Shown: one piece after another, positions 16,701-26,468 of the stretch | How positions within the stretch are numbered: the stretch's first letter is position 1 | Layout: each line of letters starts with the position of its first letter | Assembly (NCBI RefSeq): GCF_900114045.1 | Contig: NZ_FORQ01000002.1 | Span: 310,001-374,000, forward strand | DNA length: 64,000 nt | Origin: Kaistella treverensis | GTDB lineage: Bacteria > Bacteroidota > Bacteroidia > Flavobacteriales > Weeksellaceae | Direction of reading: 5' to 3' | The notes under the pieces: generated by a model | Told to the model about the DNA's origin: nothing | What the model saw: the letters and a program-made list of their open reading frames with translations, nothing else | Databases searched by the model: none | Position numbers and translations under genes: made by a program

Positions 16701-18821
16701 ATGTTCAAAAAATTTAGCCTCAATACTTTACTGCTTTTTATTCCTTTAACTAGCCTGGTATTTTGTTTTAATTCGCCGAAAAATGATGACGAAAAAATGT
16801 CGACGATCATGATCAGCGTAAAAAATACTTTAAGCTATCTTCACTATTCGCCGAAACCTATCAATGATGCTTATTCTCAGGAAGTTTACAAGCATTATTT
16901 CGATATGGTTGACGGTTCCAAAAGATATTACTTACAGTCTGATATGGCTGAATTTGCGCAGCACAAAACCAAGCTTGATGATTATCTAAACCAGGGCGAT
17001 CTGAAGTTTTACAAACTCACGATTGACCGTTTATATCAACGTGTTGATGAAATTGATAAAATTACTCAGGATATTTTAAGCAAACCGATTAACCTGAATG
17101 AAGACGAAATTCTGGTTCTGGAACCGAAAGTAAAATCAAATCCTGTAAGCCAGGCAGAGCTTGCGTTAGAATGGAAAAAATACATTAAATACAACATTCT
17201 TCAGGAAATGGAATCGCTGACTGCGAAAGAAGAAATGCAGCGTGAAAAGAAAGATTCTGTACAGAAATTTAAGCTTAAAGACACCATTAAACTCGAAATT
17301 TTAACGCCAGAACAAAAACGGGTGAAAGCAACGCAGGAAGTAAAAGACCTGGTGACCGACACTTTCCGAAGGTTTAAAAAACGTAATAAGATGGACTGGT
17401 TTACGGTTTATATGAACGCATATACCGAAGTTTTTGATCCGCATACCAATTATTATTCACCAAAAAATAAAGAAGATTTTGATACTCAGTTTAAAGGAAA
17501 AGTAATCGGGATCGGTGCTATTATTCAGGAAAAAAGAGGATTTCTGTATTTGGGTCCTCTCACCATCGGCGCGCCGGCCTGGAAATCCAAGCAGCTTTCT
17601 GAAGGAGATAAAATTCTGAAAGTACGCTCTAAGCCCAGCGAAGATGCTGTAAACGTAGTCGGAATGCTGTCCGACGAAGCAGTACGCTTGATCCGTGGTG
17701 AAAAAGGCACGAAAGTAACTTTAACTGTGGAGAAAAAAGATAAAACCATCCGTGAAGTTACCATGATCCGCGAGGAAGTTGCGATTGAAGATACTTTTGC
17801 GCGCAGCATCATTGTAAATTCACCAGACGGCAAAAAATACGGTTTCATCAATTTACCAAGCTTTAATGCTGATTTCGAAGATGCTAAAGGCAGAAATGCT
17901 TCGGATGACATTAAAAATGAACTCATTAAACTAAAAGCGCAAAAAGTACAGGGAATCGTTCTTGATTTACGAAACAACGGCGGCGGAAGTTTAACCGAAG
18001 TTGGCGATATCATGGGACTTTTTATGAATGAGGGTGCCTATGTGCAGGTGAAAGACGGAAACGGAAAAATCCAGACACTTCGTAATAAAGCAAATACACC
18101 GATCTGGACCGGTCCGGTGGTAATTATGCAGAACGAACTTTCAGCTTCTGCATCTGAAATTTTAGCAGGTGCAATGCAGGATTACGGCAGAGGTGTAATT
18201 ATCGGTTCGCCGCAGTCTTTCGGTAAAGGTACCGTACAGACATTTGTTGATTTGAACAGATTTTTGAACACCACCGACGATTTCGGTTCTTTGAAACTAA
18301 CCATTCAGAAATTTTACCGGGTTACTGGTGAATCTACCCAAAGAAAAGGTATTGAGTCTGACATTAAAATGAAAGATTTCTATACTTATTCTGAAATTGG
18401 AGAGCGTTACGACGACTATGCTTTGGCGTGGGATAAAATTCCGGCGGTGGAATATAAGCCGGTTAATTATTTCTCGGTATTGGCGTTACAGAAAGGCTTG
18501 GAAGCGCGTTTAGCAAACAACAAAACCTATCAGCTCGTGCAGGAATCTGCGCAGTGGAAAGAAAAGCTGGATCAGGAAGAAACCATTTCGCTGAACCAGG
18601 AAAAATTCAATGAAATTATGATGATGCGCAAAGCGCAGATCAAGAAATTTAAAGGTCTGGAGAAATATAACAACGGTTTGAAATTCACCTTGAATGCTGA
18701 TGAAGCACTTCGCGAAAAGAAAGACGAGGCTTTCACCAAAAAAACCGAACTCTGGGTTAAAAACCTGAAACGCGACCTTTATCTGCAGGAAGCAATTGAG
18801 GTAATCTCTGAAATGAAATAA
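16701..18821 (+). CDS. prc: carboxy-terminal processing protease (tail-specific protease Prc/CtpA, S41)
   Basis: Periplasmic serine protease that trims or degrades envelope proteins. The 706 residues begin with a signal-anchor-like hydrophobic stretch (about 8-24). An N-terminal helical Prc domain follows, then a PDZ domain (about 250-335), then the S41 core. The catalytic Ser is in NELSASASE (about 480) and the general-base Lys in SFGKGTVQ (about 508). A DUF3340-like tail after residue 560 matches long Prc rather than short CtpA. It is a single-gene unit with its own strong terminator. Confidence 0.94.
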   Translation: MFKKFSLNTLLLFIPLTSLVFCFNSPKNDDEKMSTIMISVKNTLSYLHYSPKPINDAYSQEVYKHYFDMVDGSKRYYLQSDMAEFAQHKTKLDDYLNQGDLKFYKLTIDRLYQRVDEIDKITQDILSKPINLNEDEILVLEPKVKSNPVSQAELALEWKKYIKYNILQEMESLTAKEEMQREKKDSVQKFKLKDTIKLEILTPEQKRVKATQEVKDLVTDTFRRFKKRNKMDWFTVYMNAYTEVFDPHTNYYSPKNKEDFDTQFKGKVIGIGAIIQEKRGFLYLGPLTIGAPAWKSKQLSEGDKILKVRSKPSEDAVNVVGMLSDEAVRLIRGEKGTKVTLTVEKKDKTIREVTMIREEVAIEDTFARSIIVNSPDGKKYGFINLPSFNADFEDAKGRNASDDIKNELIKLKAQKVQGIVLDLRNNGGGSLTEVGDIMGLFMNEGAYVQVKDGNGKIQTLRNKANTPIWTGPVVIMQNELSASASEILAGAMQDYGRGVIIGSPQSFGKGTVQTFVDLNRFLNTTDDFGSLKLTIQKFYRVTGESTQRKGIESDIKMKDFYTYSEIGERYDDYALAWDKIPAVEYKPVNYFSVLALQKGLEARLANNKTYQLVQESAQWKEKLDQEETISLNQEKFNEIMMMRKAQIKKFKGLEKYNNGLKFTLNADEALREKKDEAFTKKTELWVKNLKRDLYLQEAIEVISEMK

Positions 18822-18841
18822 AGAACTCTGCTATAAAAAAT

Positions 18842-18866
18842 ACCACCGATTTTCGGTGGTTTTTTT
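18842..18866 (+). terminator. rho-independent terminator after prc
   Basis: A perfect 8-base stem, ACCACCGA (18842-18849) with TCGGTGGT (18853-18860), has a TTT loop and is followed by a T-rich run. It sits 20 bases after the prc stop. Confidence 0.9.
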
Positions 18867-18937
18867 GTTTTTGTACCGTTCAGGTAAGGAATTTAACCCT
18901 TCAGTCAGTAAAAGTTTTTTTTAATTTTAATCTGCTT

Positions 18938-18945
18938 TACATTTG
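18938..18945 (+). promoter_or_regulatory. putative -7 promoter box for the LytS/LytR-type operon
   Basis: TACATTTG matches TAnnTTTG and lies 16 bases upstream of the histidine kinase ATG, giving a very short leader. Confidence 0.55.
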
Positions 18946-18961
18946 ATCCAACATTTGAGTC

Positions 18962-20269
18962 ATGCAAAGAAAAAGTTTAATTACCATCGCCTGGATTTCC
19001 TTTTTTATCGGGAGCATTTTGTTCCTTTTTTTCAATAATGAAAAAACAGTGCAGAATTATCTTAGCTTTCTCGCAATCTCAGCGCTGTACGCTTTTACCA
19101 TTGCCATGGGAAATGGGGTGATAAACGATTACCTTAACCAAAAATTTTCTTGGGTTGAAGACACAAAAACCCGGCTGATCTGGGGAATAATTTCCACTTT
19201 GGTAATTAATGTGATTTTGGTGCTGTTCTGTAATTATGTGAATTTTATTTTAATTCAGAAAGAGAATCCAAATGAATTTTTCGCCGGTAAAACGGGCTTT
19301 TTTAACTGGATTATCTTGAACATCACTTTGCTGGTCTCTGCTATCCTGCATGCCCGGGAATTTATGGACGCCTGGAAACGCTCCACACGACAGGAAGTTG
19401 TGCAGCAGAAACTGATAGCAAAATCTGCCAATGCCCAGTTTGAAAGCTTGAAAAATCAGTTGGATCCACATTTTCTCTTCAACTCGCTGAATGTGTTAAG
19501 TTCTTTAATCGATGAAAATCCCGAGCAGGCACAAAATTTTACCGCCTCTATGTCCAAAATTTACCGATATGTCCTGGAGCAAAAAGATAAAGAACTGGTT
19601 ACGGTTCAGGAAGAAATAGATTTTGCACGAATCTATTGCGACTTGCTGAAAACCCGGTTTGAAGACAGCGTAAGCTTTGAATTTAATGTAACTTCTGACG
19701 ATTTGAAATTTTATGTTGTTCCGCTCTCGTTGCAATTGCTGTTGGAAAACTGCATCAAACACAATTTCGCCACTTCGGGAAAACCGCTGCACATTAAAAT
19801 TTTTGCAGAAGAAAATCACCTGATTATTGAAAATAATCTTCAGCAAAGAGAACAGGTGAAAGAAGCAGCCGGAATCGGACTTTCAAACATCGTACAGCGC
19901 TACTCTTTGCTAACTAAAAAAAATGTTTTCATCGAAAAATCACCCGCTTTTTTCAAAGTAAAAATACCTTTATTAACCCAAAAAACTTCTGAAATGAACA
20001 CACAAACTACACCCGAATCATTAGCTTACCAACGCGCGGCAATCCGCGTACAGGAGCTGAAACGCTTTTACAGCAGCTTAATTTCTTACTGCATTATCAT
20101 CCCTTTTTTAATATTTATAAACCTTTACACTTCGCCCAAATATTTATGGTTTTACTGGCCGATGCTTGGGTGGGGGATTGGTTTATCGCTGCAGGCGCTA
20201 AAAATATTCGGTATCAGCAGAGACTGGGAAGAAAAGCAAATTCAAAAAATTCTAAATAAAAACAGCTAA
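18962..20269 (+). CDS. LytS/YehU-family sensor histidine kinase with C-terminal 2TM domain
   Basis: 435 residues. Four hydrophobic segments lie in the first 130 residues. The His_kinase motif LDPHFLFNSLNVLSSLI has its phospho-acceptor His near 169. A short HATPase domain follows, with LLLENCIKHNF as N-box and GIGLSNIVQRY as G-box. After the kinase core (about residue 340) a further two-membrane-segment domain appears, with LKRFYSSLISYCIIIPFLIF, GWGIGLSLQALKIF and a DWEEKQIQKIL tail. It closely resembles the separate small protein encoded next. It begins an operon ending in a LytTR response regulator. The signal is unknown. Confidence 0.9.
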   Translation: MQRKSLITIAWISFFIGSILFLFFNNEKTVQNYLSFLAISALYAFTIAMGNGVINDYLNQKFSWVEDTKTRLIWGIISTLVINVILVLFCNYVNFILIQKENPNEFFAGKTGFFNWIILNITLLVSAILHAREFMDAWKRSTRQEVVQQKLIAKSANAQFESLKNQLDPHFLFNSLNVLSSLIDENPEQAQNFTASMSKIYRYVLEQKDKELVTVQEEIDFARIYCDLLKTRFEDSVSFEFNVTSDDLKFYVVPLSLQLLLENCIKHNFATSGKPLHIKIFAEENHLIIENNLQQREQVKEAAGIGLSNIVQRYSLLTKKNVFIEKSPAFFKVKIPLLTQKTSEMNTQTTPESLAYQRAAIRVQELKRFYSSLISYCIIIPFLIFINLYTSPKYLWFYWPMLGWGIGLSLQALKIFGISRDWEEKQIQKILNKNS

Positions 20270-20275
20270 AAAATC

Positions 20276-20569
20276 ATGGAAAACTTTAACGAAAACAATA
20301 TCAAATATTTAGAAGCCAAGAAACGGGTGAAACGCATTAAAGGCTTTTATATTCACTTACTCGTGTACACCGTGGTAAATATCGCACTTATCATCAGCGA
20401 TTCGGCTGAAGGTACTGACAGATTTTTTACCATCGACACCTATTATACCGCAATTTTCTGGGGAATTGGTTTGGTAGCGCACGGTTTAAGCGTTTTTCTG
20501 CCGAATTTTGTTTTAGGTAAAAACTGGGAAGAAGAAAAAATCCGCGAACTGATGAATAAAAGCAAATAG
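20276..20569 (+). CDS. small 2TM-domain membrane protein
   Basis: 97 residues with two predicted membrane segments (about 25-43 and 58-78). The layout is a basic N-terminal helix, YIHLLVYTVVNIALII, a short loop, AIFWGIGLVAHGLSVF, and the tail GKNWEEEKIRELMNK. The same order and tail motif (DWEEKQIQKILNK) occur at the C-terminus of the preceding histidine kinase, so the two are probably paralogous modules. It sits between kinase and regulator genes with 6- and 13-base gaps. A role in modulating the kinase is inferred from context. Confidence 0.85.
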   Translation: MENFNENNIKYLEAKKRVKRIKGFYIHLLVYTVVNIALIISDSAEGTDRFFTIDTYYTAIFWGIGLVAHGLSVFLPNFVLGKNWEEEKIRELMNKSK

Positions 20570-20582
20570 TTTTACCTGTTTT

Positions 20583-21338
20583 ATGGAAGTAAAAAAAATA
20601 ACCACCGTCATCCTCGAAGATGAAAAACCCGCAGCACGAAAATTGCAAAGGCTTTTAAGCGAATTTATTGATTTAGAAATAGTTGCAACCTTGCATTCGG
20701 TGGAAGATGGTTTAGAGTTTTTTGAAAAAAATCCGGCTCCGCAGCTCATTTTTTCGGATATTGTTTTAGGCGACGGCTTGTCATTTGACATTTTTGAAAA
20801 ATTTCCCGTTAAAAGTTTCTTTATTTACACCACAGCTTTTGATCAATATACTTTGAAGGCGTTTAAACTCAACTCCATCGACTATCTTCTAAAGCCAATA
20901 ATGCAAGCAGATTTGGCGCAAGCTATTGAAAAATACAAAAGCTTCTTACCTGCTGAAAGCAGTTATAATGCTCAGGAAATCAAAACCTTAATTAAAGAAG
21001 ATAAGCAGAAATTATCCCGGATTTTGGTTAAAATTGGTTATAATTTAAAAATCATTCAGACAGCTGACGTAACCTGCTTTTTCAGCGAAAATAAAATCGT
21101 GTATATGCAGACATTTGAGCGCAGCTATCCGACGGATTTCACCTTAGATGAGCTTCAGGAAGTTTTGGACGAACAGAAATTCTTCCGGGTAAACAGGCAA
21201 TTTATTGTGAATTCTGATTTTATCAAAAACATTCATACTTCACCTGTTTTTAACATTGAACTTCTGGCTCAGCCAAATCAGGAAATAACGGTGAGCCGCG
21301 ACCGAGTAAAGGATTTTAAGGATTGGCTGGCAAAATAA
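20583..21338 (+). CDS. LytTR-family response regulator
   Basis: 251 residues: a receiver domain (about 8-125) with the acidic pair near 15-16, phospho-acceptor Asp near 59 in IFSDIVLGDG, and the conserved Lys in YLLKPI. A C-terminal LytTR DNA-binding domain (about 140-250) follows, with FRVNRQFIVN and the ending VSRDRVKDFKDWL. It is the expected partner of the LytS-type kinase two genes upstream. Targets are unknown. It converges on the EEP gene with a gap of 9 bases. Confidence 0.92.
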   Translation: MEVKKITTVILEDEKPAARKLQRLLSEFIDLEIVATLHSVEDGLEFFEKNPAPQLIFSDIVLGDGLSFDIFEKFPVKSFFIYTTAFDQYTLKAFKLNSIDYLLKPIMQADLAQAIEKYKSFLPAESSYNAQEIKTLIKEDKQKLSRILVKIGYNLKIIQTADVTCFFSENKIVYMQTFERSYPTDFTLDELQEVLDEQKFFRVNRQFIVNSDFIKNIHTSPVFNIELLAQPNQEITVSRDRVKDFKDWLAK

Positions 21339-21347
21339 ATTGCAAAT

Positions 21348-22433
21348 TTAGCCAGTTACTACAGCAGGCCGCTGACTTTGTTCTTTAACGCCTTCTTCTA
21401 TGATTTCTTCAATCATTGGTAAATCTTCTTTTTCCAGCGTTTCAATCTCTTTTTCCTGCAGTTTGTTATGAGGGTTGATAAAAAAACTACAAAAAAGCGG
21501 CAAATGGTCGCTGCCAATGTTATTTAAAGTTTTAAAATCTTTAATGAAAATATTGGTGGAGTGAAAAAACAAATCGATCGGAAAGCGCAGCAAGCGGTAT
21601 CTCGCGTGATATGTTGACACAAAGCCGCGTCCAATTCTTGGATCAATCAGTTCCGAAGTTTTTCGGAACAGAATTGAAGAACGCGCCCACGCCACATTAT
21701 TAAAATCTCCCGCGACAACCACAGGTTCGCTCATTCCTCGCACTTTTTTACCGATTGTAAGCAATTCGCCATCGCGCTCTTTGGCGGTTTCTTCTTCAGT
21801 CGGACTTGGCGGTGGCGGATGAACTCCAAAAAAGGTGAATTTTTGACCTTTGTTTGTAAATAATGTCGCTTCTATGCTGGGTAAATCGTCCGCGACAAAG
21901 TAATTAACCTTTATATCTTCGACTTTTAGTTTGGTGTAAAGATGAATTCCGTAGGTGTTTTCCAAAGGAACTTTCTTTGAATTTGGGTATTGATCTTCAA
22001 TCGCGGTCAGTGCGTCGTCCCACGCCTGATTGGTTTCCATGGTGAGCAAAATATCAGGCTCAGTTTCTTTCACCAGATCGATCAGTTTTCCATAATCCTT
22101 ATTGAATTGGTAAACATTCACCGAAATTATTGAAACCAAATCGTAGGGCATTTTCGTGTTTTTAGCCGGATTTCTGCGATATAACGTGGTATATGGCAAA
22201 AGAATTACCACATGATTTGCAATAAGCCCGATGTGCAGTAAAATAGTTATCCAAAAAAGGGTGCTTTTATCCGGTAAAAAAAATAGCCCGAAAAGCAAGG
22301 TGAGAAACTCCAGCGCCACGATTTGTATACGTGCAAATTCCCAGATCCGGAAAAACCAGTGCTGATGGCTGATAAACGGTAAAATGCTGGCGATAATGGT
22401 AATCGCTGATAGAATATAGAATGCTAACTGCAT
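21348..22433 (-). CDS. membrane-anchored endonuclease/exonuclease/phosphatase family protein
   Basis: 361 residues. Three hydrophobic segments occupy roughly residues 1-85. The EEP fold follows, with SVNVYQFNKDYGKLIDLVKE, PDILLTMETNQAW (metal-binding Glu), GVHPPPPSPTEEE, VVAGDFNNVAWA (Asp and Asn) and IGSDHLPLFCSF (final Asp-His). An acidic tail of about 40 residues ends the protein. Such proteins may hydrolyse phosphodiesters or phospholipids at the membrane; the substrate cannot be assigned. A second, shorter EEP paralogue lies at 45849-46826. Confidence 0.87.
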   Translation of the reverse strand: MQLAFYILSAITIIASILPFISHQHWFFRIWEFARIQIVALEFLTLLFGLFFLPDKSTLFWITILLHIGLIANHVVILLPYTTLYRRNPAKNTKMPYDLVSIISVNVYQFNKDYGKLIDLVKETEPDILLTMETNQAWDDALTAIEDQYPNSKKVPLENTYGIHLYTKLKVEDIKVNYFVADDLPSIEATLFTNKGQKFTFFGVHPPPPSPTEEETAKERDGELLTIGKKVRGMSEPVVVAGDFNNVAWARSSILFRKTSELIDPRIGRGFVSTYHARYRLLRFPIDLFFHSTNIFIKDFKTLNNIGSDHLPLFCSFFINPHNKLQEKEIETLEKEDLPMIEEIIEEGVKEQSQRPAVVTG

Positions 22434-22550
22434 AAATTACAAAAGATAAATTTTGATGTCTGGAACTACGCAAAAATCGGACTAAAGGAACCAATTGGTA
22501 AAAAATGGTCGTTTTAAGCCGGAATAAAATTTAGTTAGCTATTAAATTTT

Positions 22551-23141
22551 TTATTTCCATTCAATATTTGATTTTAAAACTTTTGCAGGAACGCCCCCTG
22601 CTAAGCTATTGGGCGGAATATCTTTATTGACCAAAGCTCCTGCCGCAATGACGCAACCATCGCCGATGGTAACGCCCTTTAAAATGGTAACATTTGCTCC
22701 AATCCAGACGTGGTTGCCAATTTTTACGGGTTGCGTAGGCTGGTGTTTGCCATCTAATATCTGGTGATTATCAGAATCCCGGATAATTACCCGTTCGGAA
22801 ATCGCCACGTCGTAGCCGATATCAATACGTTCAGAGCAAGACAAACTGAGGTCAGTATTTATATATCCGCTTCCCAAACTCAGTACTGCACCTTTATTAA
22901 CATAAATCCTTGAGCCTGATAATAACTGAAAATGCCCGGCAACATGTAATTCAGCATCCTCTCTTAAGACGAAAATTGAGGAAAACCGTTCTGCATAGGA
23001 CCATTTCTTGTTAATTTCCAGAAGGCCTTTTACAAGAATTTTAGCCGATTTATGACGCTGGAACGCTGTATTTCTGTGGAAAATAATATTATGGCTTGTT
23101 TTTCTAAGCACCTTAAAAAAAATTCTTTCAAAAAAATTCAT
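22551..23141 (-). CDS. acyltransferase with left-handed beta-helix (hexapeptide repeats)
   Basis: 196 residues. Hexapeptide repeats run from about 65 to 185, for example VKIGNHVWIGANVTI and GVTIGDGCVIAAGALV, ending with the family tail GGVPAKVLKSN. The arrangement resembles WbbJ/VatD-like O-acetyltransferases that modify sugars. Its neighbour, 80 bases away on the same strand, is a GT14-type glycosyltransferase, so a role in surface glycan decoration is likely. The acceptor is unknown. Confidence 0.88.
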   Translation of the reverse strand: MNFFERIFFKVLRKTSHNIIFHRNTAFQRHKSAKILVKGLLEINKKWSYAERFSSIFVLREDAELHVAGHFQLLSGSRIYVNKGAVLSLGSGYINTDLSLSCSERIDIGYDVAISERVIIRDSDNHQILDGKHQPTQPVKIGNHVWIGANVTILKGVTIGDGCVIAAGALVNKDIPPNSLAGGVPAKVLKSNIEWK

Positions 23142-23220
23142 TTGCTATAACTAAATTTTAAATATTGCCCGTCGCGATTGAATCGCAAAACCATGCACTT
23201 CGTTTTTTTAACCCAAAAAA

Positions 23221-24114
23221 TTAAATCGTTGAGGTTACACTTCTTTGCATTTTCAGTTTTTTAAGAAGCTGCTTTTCTATGATCGTGATTTTTCGTGCAA
23301 ATAACTTATCGCTGTTTACCATATCCTCATAATTTTCAACGGATAAAAAAGCGGGCCCATAATCATTACCGTTCTGCCAGTCCATATACCGAAGGCAATC
23401 GTTAATCATGTTTTTTGCGTGTACTGAATTCATCAAAACCGTCTGAAAATAAAACTCTTCCGCGACGTTGACGTTATGCAAACGCCGGTAGATTTTAGGT
23501 TTTTCCTCGGTGAAATCGATTACGTATTGCAGAATATCGCGCGGCAAGGTCCAATAAGTAGAACCTCCATATAATTTTTCCTTAAACCTGATTTTGCGCT
23601 TTATATGCAATTTCTTTTGGAATTCCACAGCCCATATGATTATTGCACCACCAATTTTGTTAAAGTGGTTGAAATAGGTATTTAAATAATAGTATTCCAG
23701 CCTGTCTATTCCGCCGTTTTTCCAGTTAGCGGCAGGCAATGGAAAAAATTCCATATAACCCTTTTGAGGTCCGTCTTCTGCAAGTAATAGTTTATTTAAA
23801 TAATCGGTGTTCTTTAGCGGAAAATCCTGGGCGGTAATTGAGTGAAAATACCTATTTTCAGCGTCTTTCAGCGCAATTCTTGAAAGATGAAGAAAAGCAT
23901 TCAAATGATTAAGCCCACCCCAATTAATCACGTATTTCCTCTCTATGCACTTCACATTTTCCCTATTCGAAATTTTTGAAATGATGTTTTCATCCACCTT
24001 ACTTTTTTTATCAATGTGGATATAAACATTATAATCTTCGGCAGGGAATTCATTAACCAGGTTTTCCAGCTGCTGAAAATCTTTATATGCGGTAATAAGT
24101 ATAGCATATTTCAT
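23221..24114 (-). CDS. beta-1,6-N-acetylglucosaminyltransferase-like enzyme (GT14, core-2/I-branching type)
   Basis: 297 residues without a signal peptide. The N-terminus AILITAYKDFQQLENLV and YNVYIHIDKKSKVDE match the start of GT14 branching-enzyme homologues in bacteria. VINWGGLNHLNAFLHLSRIAL, FHSITAQDFPLKN, LYGGSTYWTLPRDIL and VAEEFYFQTVLMNS are further family-like blocks. It probably adds a branch sugar to a surface polysaccharide, with the adjacent acyltransferase acting on the same product. The sugar specificity is inferred from the family only. Confidence 0.87.
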   Translation of the reverse strand: MKYAILITAYKDFQQLENLVNEFPAEDYNVYIHIDKKSKVDENIISKISNRENVKCIERKYVINWGGLNHLNAFLHLSRIALKDAENRYFHSITAQDFPLKNTDYLNKLLLAEDGPQKGYMEFFPLPAANWKNGGIDRLEYYYLNTYFNHFNKIGGAIIIWAVEFQKKLHIKRKIRFKEKLYGGSTYWTLPRDILQYVIDFTEEKPKIYRRLHNVNVAEEFYFQTVLMNSVHAKNMINDCLRYMDWQNGNDYGPAFLSVENYEDMVNSDKLFARKITIIEKQLLKKLKMQRSVTSTI

Positions 24115-24215
24115 TTGTAAGATTTAAAAAAGTTGCAATTTGAGCGGGTAAAATTTAATTGCAGCCAAGAACTAAAAAATTTAACCTTTCATCAGCAAAT
24201 TTTCCGGATTCAACT

Positions 24216-26231
24216 TTACCAAATCGTAATTCTTTTTTCCTTTGGTAGAAACATTTTGTCGGCAGGTTTTACATCAAATGCATTGTAAAACGGTGTGGTA
24301 TTCATCAGCGGACCGTTAACGCGCCAATTCGGTGGTGAATGCGGATTGTTATTGATCCAAAGCCGCAGATATTCATCTTTCATTTTCACCTTCCAGATTC
24401 GTGCAAGTGACAGAAAAAACCGTTGGTCCGGTGTAAATTCTCCAACTTTTACATTTGCCTGACCTTCAGATGTCATTTTAAAAGCATCATAAGCTACAGC
24501 AATTCCGGCGATATCGGCGGTATTTTCACCAACAGTCATGGCGCCATTTACATGCAGACCATCTAAAACCGTAAAAGTGCTGTATTGGTCAATAACCTGC
24601 TGAATGCGCGATTTAAACTGCTCATAATCATCTTTGGTCCACCAGTTTTTTACATTTCCGTCCTTGTCATATTGCGCGCCCTGGTCATCAAAAGTATGCG
24701 TGATTTCGTGGCCGATAACCATTCCGATTCCGCCATAATTCAGCGCGTCATCGGCTTCATTATCGAAATAAGGAAACTGCAAGATACCTGCAGGAAAAAC
24801 AATTTCATTTGCCGACGGATTATTATACGCCGTAACGGTGGAAGGTGTGATAAACCATCTGGATTTATCAACAGGTTTTCCAAGCGTAGCAATCTCACGT
24901 TCATAGTTCGCCGCAGAAGCTGAAAGCAGATTTTCAAAATAGAAATCCCTGTTCACTTTTACATTGCTGTAATCTTCCCATTTGTTCGGATAACCAATTT
25001 TTTTGGTCATTGCAAACAGCTTTTCTTTTGCTTTTATCTTTGTGCTGTCGCTCATCCAATCCAGCTTATCAATTCGTAGCGCATAGGCTTTCTGCACATT
25101 GTTTACAAGCTCCAGCATTCTTTTTTTTGCCGATTCCGGGAAATATTTTTTTACGTAAAGCTGACCTAAAGCTTCACCGAGATAATTATCCACGGCGCCT
25201 GCCATAATTTCGCCGCGGGATTTTTGCACCGCCTGGCCCGAAATAACTTTGCTGAACTCAAAAGCCGAATCAACAAATGGCTGACTTAAATTTGTTGAAT
25301 AACCCGCGATTGCGTGACCTTTCAAATAAGTTTTCCACTGAAAAAGCGGAATGGTTTTCAAAACCTCGTTCAGTTTTACGTAATAACCAGGTTGTGCCAC
25401 ATCGATGGAATCGGTTTTAGCACCCAGATTTTGAAGAAAGCTTATCCAACCGATATTTGGCTGCGATTTTTCAAGGTCATTCACCGCCAACATATTGTAA
25501 TTTGCAATTACATCGCGGCGTTCGACTCGCGTTCGATGTGACGTGGCGAGCTGTTTATCAATTTCGTATACTGCGGAAGCTTCTTTTTTTGCTGCATCTT
25601 CGGTGCTGCCCGTCAGTTTAAACATGGTCGCCAAATAAGTTTTGTATGCGTTTTGAATGGCGACGGTCGCCGCATCGGTTTTAAAATAATAATCGCGGTC
25701 GGGCAATCCCAAGCCGGTCTGATACATGTGCGCAATATTCACATTGCTGTTTTTGTCGTCTGGGCCAATACCAAAACCCATCATAAAACCATTGTCTATT
25801 TTGGTTTGGTCGGCGACGAATTTCATTAAAGCCGAAACATCTGCAATTCTTTCTATTTCTGAAAGTGTGCTTTTAATTGGATCGTAACCGCGTTTATTGA
25901 TGGTTGCCGTGTCCATTCCGGCTGCGTAGAAATCTCCAACTTTTTGCTCCACGCTACCTTCCGGATATTTTCCAAGCGAAACGCTGTCCAAAATTCCCTG
26001 AAGTCTCATCCGCTGCGGATAATTAATAAACATATATGCGCCCACGCCAGCCTGCGAAGCCGGAATCGTAGCGGAATCGTACCATTTTCCATTCGCGTAG
26101 CGGTAAAAATCATCGCCGGGATTCAGCGAAAAATCAACACCTGTAATTTCGATAACTTTTTGATCCTGCGCCGGCGGTCTTTTACAGCTGAAAGCCAACA
26201 GCGCAGCAAAAAGAATAAACGGATATTTCAT
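24216..26231 (-). CDS. M13 family metallopeptidase (neprilysin/PepO-like), lipoprotein
   Basis: 671 residues. A lipoprotein signal ends at Cys16 (LLAFSC), so it is anchored in an envelope membrane facing the periplasm or outside. The zinc site is HEITHTFDDQGAQYD (about 506-520) with the downstream Glu in GENTADIAG (about 567). NNPSANEIVFPAGILQFPYF and the C-terminal RVNGPLMNTTPFYNAF-type segment are family hallmarks. M13 enzymes cut small peptides. It stands alone between the glycan genes and mnmA. Confidence 0.95.
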   Translation of the reverse strand: MKYPFILFAALLAFSCKRPPAQDQKVIEITGVDFSLNPGDDFYRYANGKWYDSATIPASQAGVGAYMFINYPQRMRLQGILDSVSLGKYPEGSVEQKVGDFYAAGMDTATINKRGYDPIKSTLSEIERIADVSALMKFVADQTKIDNGFMMGFGIGPDDKNSNVNIAHMYQTGLGLPDRDYYFKTDAATVAIQNAYKTYLATMFKLTGSTEDAAKKEASAVYEIDKQLATSHRTRVERRDVIANYNMLAVNDLEKSQPNIGWISFLQNLGAKTDSIDVAQPGYYVKLNEVLKTIPLFQWKTYLKGHAIAGYSTNLSQPFVDSAFEFSKVISGQAVQKSRGEIMAGAVDNYLGEALGQLYVKKYFPESAKKRMLELVNNVQKAYALRIDKLDWMSDSTKIKAKEKLFAMTKKIGYPNKWEDYSNVKVNRDFYFENLLSASAANYEREIATLGKPVDKSRWFITPSTVTAYNNPSANEIVFPAGILQFPYFDNEADDALNYGGIGMVIGHEITHTFDDQGAQYDKDGNVKNWWTKDDYEQFKSRIQQVIDQYSTFTVLDGLHVNGAMTVGENTADIAGIAVAYDAFKMTSEGQANVKVGEFTPDQRFFLSLARIWKVKMKDEYLRLWINNNPHSPPNWRVNGPLMNTTPFYNAFDVKPADKMFLPKEKRITIW

Positions 26232-26421
26232 AGGTAATTAATCTCTATTAAAAATACGCAATTTGACCAGTTGATGGTTATTTAATTTCGATTTATCTTA
26301 AATATTATTACCAAACGGGAATATCGTTATAAATGATGGGAAATTTATAATATCAACAAAAGTATGTTTTGAAAAAATTACCTCTTTAAACAGCAAATTT
26401 TTTCAATTTATTTAACGAAAA

Positions 26422-26447
26422 ATTCCTCCGGTTTTCACCGAAGGAAT
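26422..26447 (-). terminator. terminator downstream of mnmA
   Basis: Read on the minus strand, an 11-base stem with one wobble pair (26422-26432 with 26437-26447) and a GAAA loop is followed by a T run. It lies 22 bases past the mnmA stop. Confidence 0.85.
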
Positions 26448-26468
26448 CATTATAAATATTAAAATTTC

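Noticed and set aside
24216-26231. Possible horizontal transfer of the M13 peptidase
   Set aside because: Base composition and codon use look like those of the neighbours, and the family is common in Bacteroidota.
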